Assembly: GCA_027486275.1 (NCBI GenBank)
Contig: JAIXPM010000027.1
Coordinates: forward strand, 1-5,704
DNA: 5,704 bases
Origin: Sphingomonadales bacterium
GTDB taxonomy: Bacteria; Pseudomonadota; Alphaproteobacteria; Sphingomonadales; Sphingomonadaceae
Reading direction: 5' to 3'
Both the position numbers and the translations under genes were made by a program. A model generated the notes under the pieces. It searched no databases and had not been told where the DNA came from. It saw only the letters and a list, made by a program, of their open reading frames with translations. Each line of letters opens with the position of its first letter. The stretch's first letter is position 1. This document shows positions 3,762 to 5,704 of the stretch, in pieces.

Positions 3762-5704
3762 CAGCGGTCCTCCCGTTTCATCAGGGCGACACCGAGGAAT
3801 TGTTCCGGCGAGACGCGAATGGCAGCGCCAGTGGGGCAAGAGCGCACGCAGGCCGGGCCGCCTTCTTGGCCCGAACACATGTCGCACTTGATCGCCTTCT
3901 TGGCCTTTTCGGCATAGGCGGGATCATGTTTCTTGGCCCATTTGTGGCTGGCTTCGCCGGGGCCGGGGCCGCTGCCGAACATGAACCAGCTGAGCAGCCA
4001 CGGCTTTTTCGGCGGCGTCTTGTCGAGCCGGATCACGCCATAGGGGCAGTTGCGCTGGCAGTTGCCGCAGCCGATGCAGGTTTCATCGATATAGACTTCG
4101 CCGGTGGGCCCGCGGTGGATGGCGTTGGGCGGGCAATCGGCCATGCAGTGCGGATGTTCGCAGTGGCGGCAGCTGGTCGGCACATGCAGATGGGCATAGG
4201 TGCGCCCGGCTTCGCGATCCAATCGCGACAGGCCGTCATGCGTATCGGCGCAGGCCTTCTCGCAATTGTCGCAACCAACGCACAATTTCTCATCGATGAG
4301 CAGCACGTCGGTGGCTTCACCCAAGCCCTGTTCCACCAGGAAGTTTGCCACCCCGGTGTACATGTCGACCACGCCCGAGAAGCTGTCCTTCTTGGATTCG
4401 ACGAAATTGTTGAGCTGGGTGCGGCTGGCCATTTCGCCGCGCAACTTGTCGAGCAATTGCGGCTTGGTGGCGAGCAGCGCGCGGAACGGTTCGCCCGAAA
4501 GGCGGATTACGTCGCTCTTCACCGCTGCGCGCACCGTGGCGGAACGCGCACTGCCGTCGATCACGCTCATCTCGCCAACAAAGCTGCCGGCGGGAACATA
4601 ACTGAGGAACACCGGTTTGCCGCCGATCGACTTTTCCACCACCATCGAGCCGGAGCGGATGATGAAGATATCGTCGCCGGTTTCGCCTTCCTTGATGATG
4701 GCCTGGCCGGAGCGGATGGTTTCCACCTTGGCGTTGGCGATCACGTCGACCAGATCGGCGGGCGCGAGGCCGGACTTGAAGATCTGCAGCAAGGTGCGTT
4801 CGGTGTTGATGCGGGTGATTTCGCGCGATGCCGATGGCACCTGGCTCATCAGTTTCAGCGCGGCATTGCGGCTGATTTCCACAACGATGGTATCGCGCGC
4901 GGCGCGGATGGTCGCCCCGCGCCGGCGGCCGGAAATCAGGCCGACTTCGCCGAAGATCTGGCCGGCGCCGATTTGCACGGTGATGGACGGATCGTTTGGA
5001 TTCACCTCCACCGCCACTTCGCCATCGGCGATGCCGAACAGCGATGAACCGGGGGCGTTGCGTTCGAAGATCACCTCACCCTGCGCGTAGCGCTTCACGC
5101 TCGAATCCAGCATGAATTCGCGTATCTGCAGGCTGCTCATGCCATTGAGGATGGAAACGCTTGTCCGCAGATATTCCAGCCATTCGGCGACGCTGCGCTT
5201 GCCGGGCAGGCCGGCAAACTTGGCTTCCAGGATCGGTTCGTCGGCTGGCTTCAGATCCAGGTTGCCATTGATGAACTCCACCACGTCGTGGCCCTGGTTC
5301 ATGCAATGCTTGATCAACGGATAGCCAGCCAGCGCGCCGGTGACATAGATGCCCGGCGCCGTCGATTCGAAGGTGGCTGACAGTTTGGGAAATGCGAGCC
5401 GGTCGGCGCTGGCAAATTCGATGCCGCAGCCTTCGACAAAGCTGCGCGGCGGTGCCGAACCGATGCGGGCGATAATCCGGTCGCAGCGCGCCCGCACTTC
5501 GCCATCGCGGGTTTCAACCGTAATGAAGCCGGGTTCCACCGCAGTGGTGTTGGCTTCGGCCATGATGCTGATGCGCCCCGAATCGCGCGCCGCCATCAGC
5601 GCCTTCACGTTGGCATCCTTGGCGGTGGGGAAATCGGCTGTGCGGTTGATCAGCGTGACCGTGTTGTTCTGCGCCGGATCGGCGCACAGGCCGAGCGCAT
5701 TTTC
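3761..5704 (-). CDS. FAD/NAD(P) oxidoreductase fused to two cyclic-nucleotide-binding domains and a four-cluster ferredoxin domain (partial, N-terminus beyond window)
   Basis: 647 residues are visible, numbered from the edge at 5704. The frame is open to the edge, so the GTG at 5608 is not the start. Residues 1-155 are the C-terminal half of a thioredoxin-reductase-like oxidoreductase: a Rossmann strand TVTLINR, then GIYVTGALAG, equivalent to the FAD-contacting GxxxxGD motif but with Ala for Asp. About 180-305 is a first cNMP-binding domain (FGE at 251-253, then RRRGAT). About 306-430 is a second, with a more canonical phosphate cassette (VGE 376-378, RSA 387-389). About 470-640 is a DmsB/HybA-like ferredoxin with sixteen Cys: 475/478/481/485, 512/515/520/524, 543/546/549/553 and 607/610/619/623. 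No membrane helix or signal is seen, so it is cytoplasmic. It probably moves electrons between NAD(P)H and the cytochrome b encoded immediately downstream. Control by bound cNMP is inferred from domains only. Confidence 0.94.
   Translation of the reverse strand, partial: ENALGLCADPAQNNTVTLINRTADFPTAKDANVKALMAARDSGRISIMAEANTTAVEPGFITVETRDGEVRARCDRIIARIGSAPPRSFVEGCGIEFASADRLAFPKLSATFESTAPGIYVTGALAGYPLIKHCMNQGHDVVEFINGNLDLKPADEPILEAKFAGLPGKRSVAEWLEYLRTSVSILNGMSSLQIREFMLDSSVKRYAQGEVIFERNAPGSSLFGIADGEVAVEVNPNDPSITVQIGAGQIFGEVGLISGRRRGATIRAARDTIVVEISRNAALKLMSQVPSASREITRINTERTLLQIFKSGLAPADLVDVIANAKVETIRSGQAIIKEGETGDDIFIIRSGSMVVEKSIGGKPVFLSYVPAGSFVGEMSVIDGSARSATVRAAVKSDVIRLSGEPFRALLATKPQLLDKLRGEMASRTQLNNFVESKKDSFSGVVDMYTGVANFLVEQGLGEATDVLLIDEKLCVGCDNCEKACADTHDGLSRLDREAGRTYAHLHVPTSCRHCEHPHCMADCPPNAIHRGPTGEVYIDETCIGCGNCQRNCPYGVIRLDKTPPKKPWLLSWFMFGSGPGPGEASHKWAKKHDPAYAEKAKKAIKCDMCSGQEGGPACVRSCPTGAAIRVSPEQFLGVALMKREDR
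3768..3774 (-). promoter_or_regulatory. Ribosome binding site of the cytochrome b gene, inside the end of the upstream gene
   Basis: The minus strand reads GGGAGGA; its GGAGG core ends seven bases before the ATG at 3761-3759. The site lies within the last codons of the cNMP/Fe-S gene, whose TGA (3763-3761) overlaps that ATG. It decides the start in favour of this ATG over the longer upstream frame and points to translational coupling. Confidence 0.75.

Noticed and set aside
3762..3887. N-terminal extension of the cytochrome b gene to an upstream start at 3887
   Set aside because: It would overlap 127 bases of the Fe-S gene in another frame, and the extra residues are Arg/Pro-rich and shadow-like. 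The ATG at 3761 has a strong ribosome site and a TGATG overlap.
2163..3917. A 584-codon open frame on the plus strand, and similar long plus-strand frames at 3746-5047 and 968-1810
   Set aside because: They lie antisense to genes with unmistakable motifs (CXXCH, Fe-S cysteines, paired His helices). Their translations show no domain and odd composition; long antisense frames are expected in GC-rich coding DNA.
5606..5608. GTG at 5608 as the start of the cNMP/Fe-S gene
   Set aside because: The frame stays open to base 5704, and the upstream residues continue a Rossmann-type strand (TVTLINR) belonging to the flavin domain, so the real start is outside.

Overview
All genes in this window read on the minus strand, so the transcription order runs from base 5704 towards base 1. 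The DNA is GC-rich, with strong GC preference at third codon positions and long spurious open frames on the opposite strand. Genes overlap or nearly touch. Base composition and protein style suggest a proteobacterium, probably an alphaproteobacterium. A sphingomonad-like host is a guess; no taxonomic marker gene is present.

Layout in transcription order. (1) 5704-3761: a large cytoplasmic redox protein whose N-terminus lies beyond the window. It joins the C-terminal half of a thioredoxin-reductase-like FAD/NAD(P) oxidoreductase to two cyclic-nucleotide-binding domains and a ferredoxin domain with sixteen cysteines for four [4Fe-4S] clusters. (2) 3761-2856: a five-helix membrane protein with two His-x13-His helices, which fits a di-heme cytochrome b. 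Its start overlaps the previous stop as TGATG. (3) 2842-911: a 643-residue protein with a cytoplasmic FHA-like domain, one membrane anchor and a periplasmic part with ten CXXCH haem-binding motifs. (4) 911-780: a possible 43-codon ORF overlapping both neighbours, of doubtful reality. (5) 786-1: a calcineurin-like metallophosphoesterase of the class III cyclic-nucleotide phosphodiesterase (CpdA/Icc) type, cut by the window edge near its C-terminus.

The first three genes read as one electron-transfer module spanning the inner membrane: NAD(P)H/FAD and four Fe-S clusters in the cytoplasm, two b haems across the membrane, then ten c haems in the periplasm. Electrons could also run inward. Two of the three proteins carry domains normally used for signalling (tandem cNMP-binding, FHA-like), so the wire may be gated by a nucleotide second messenger or by protein interaction. 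The downstream phosphodiesterase-like gene could, speculatively, act on the same signal. I recognise the individual domain families but no named, characterised system with this combination. No terminal reductase, outer-membrane porin or haem-maturation gene is in the window. No tRNA, rRNA, mobile element, CRISPR array, convincing promoter or terminator was found.
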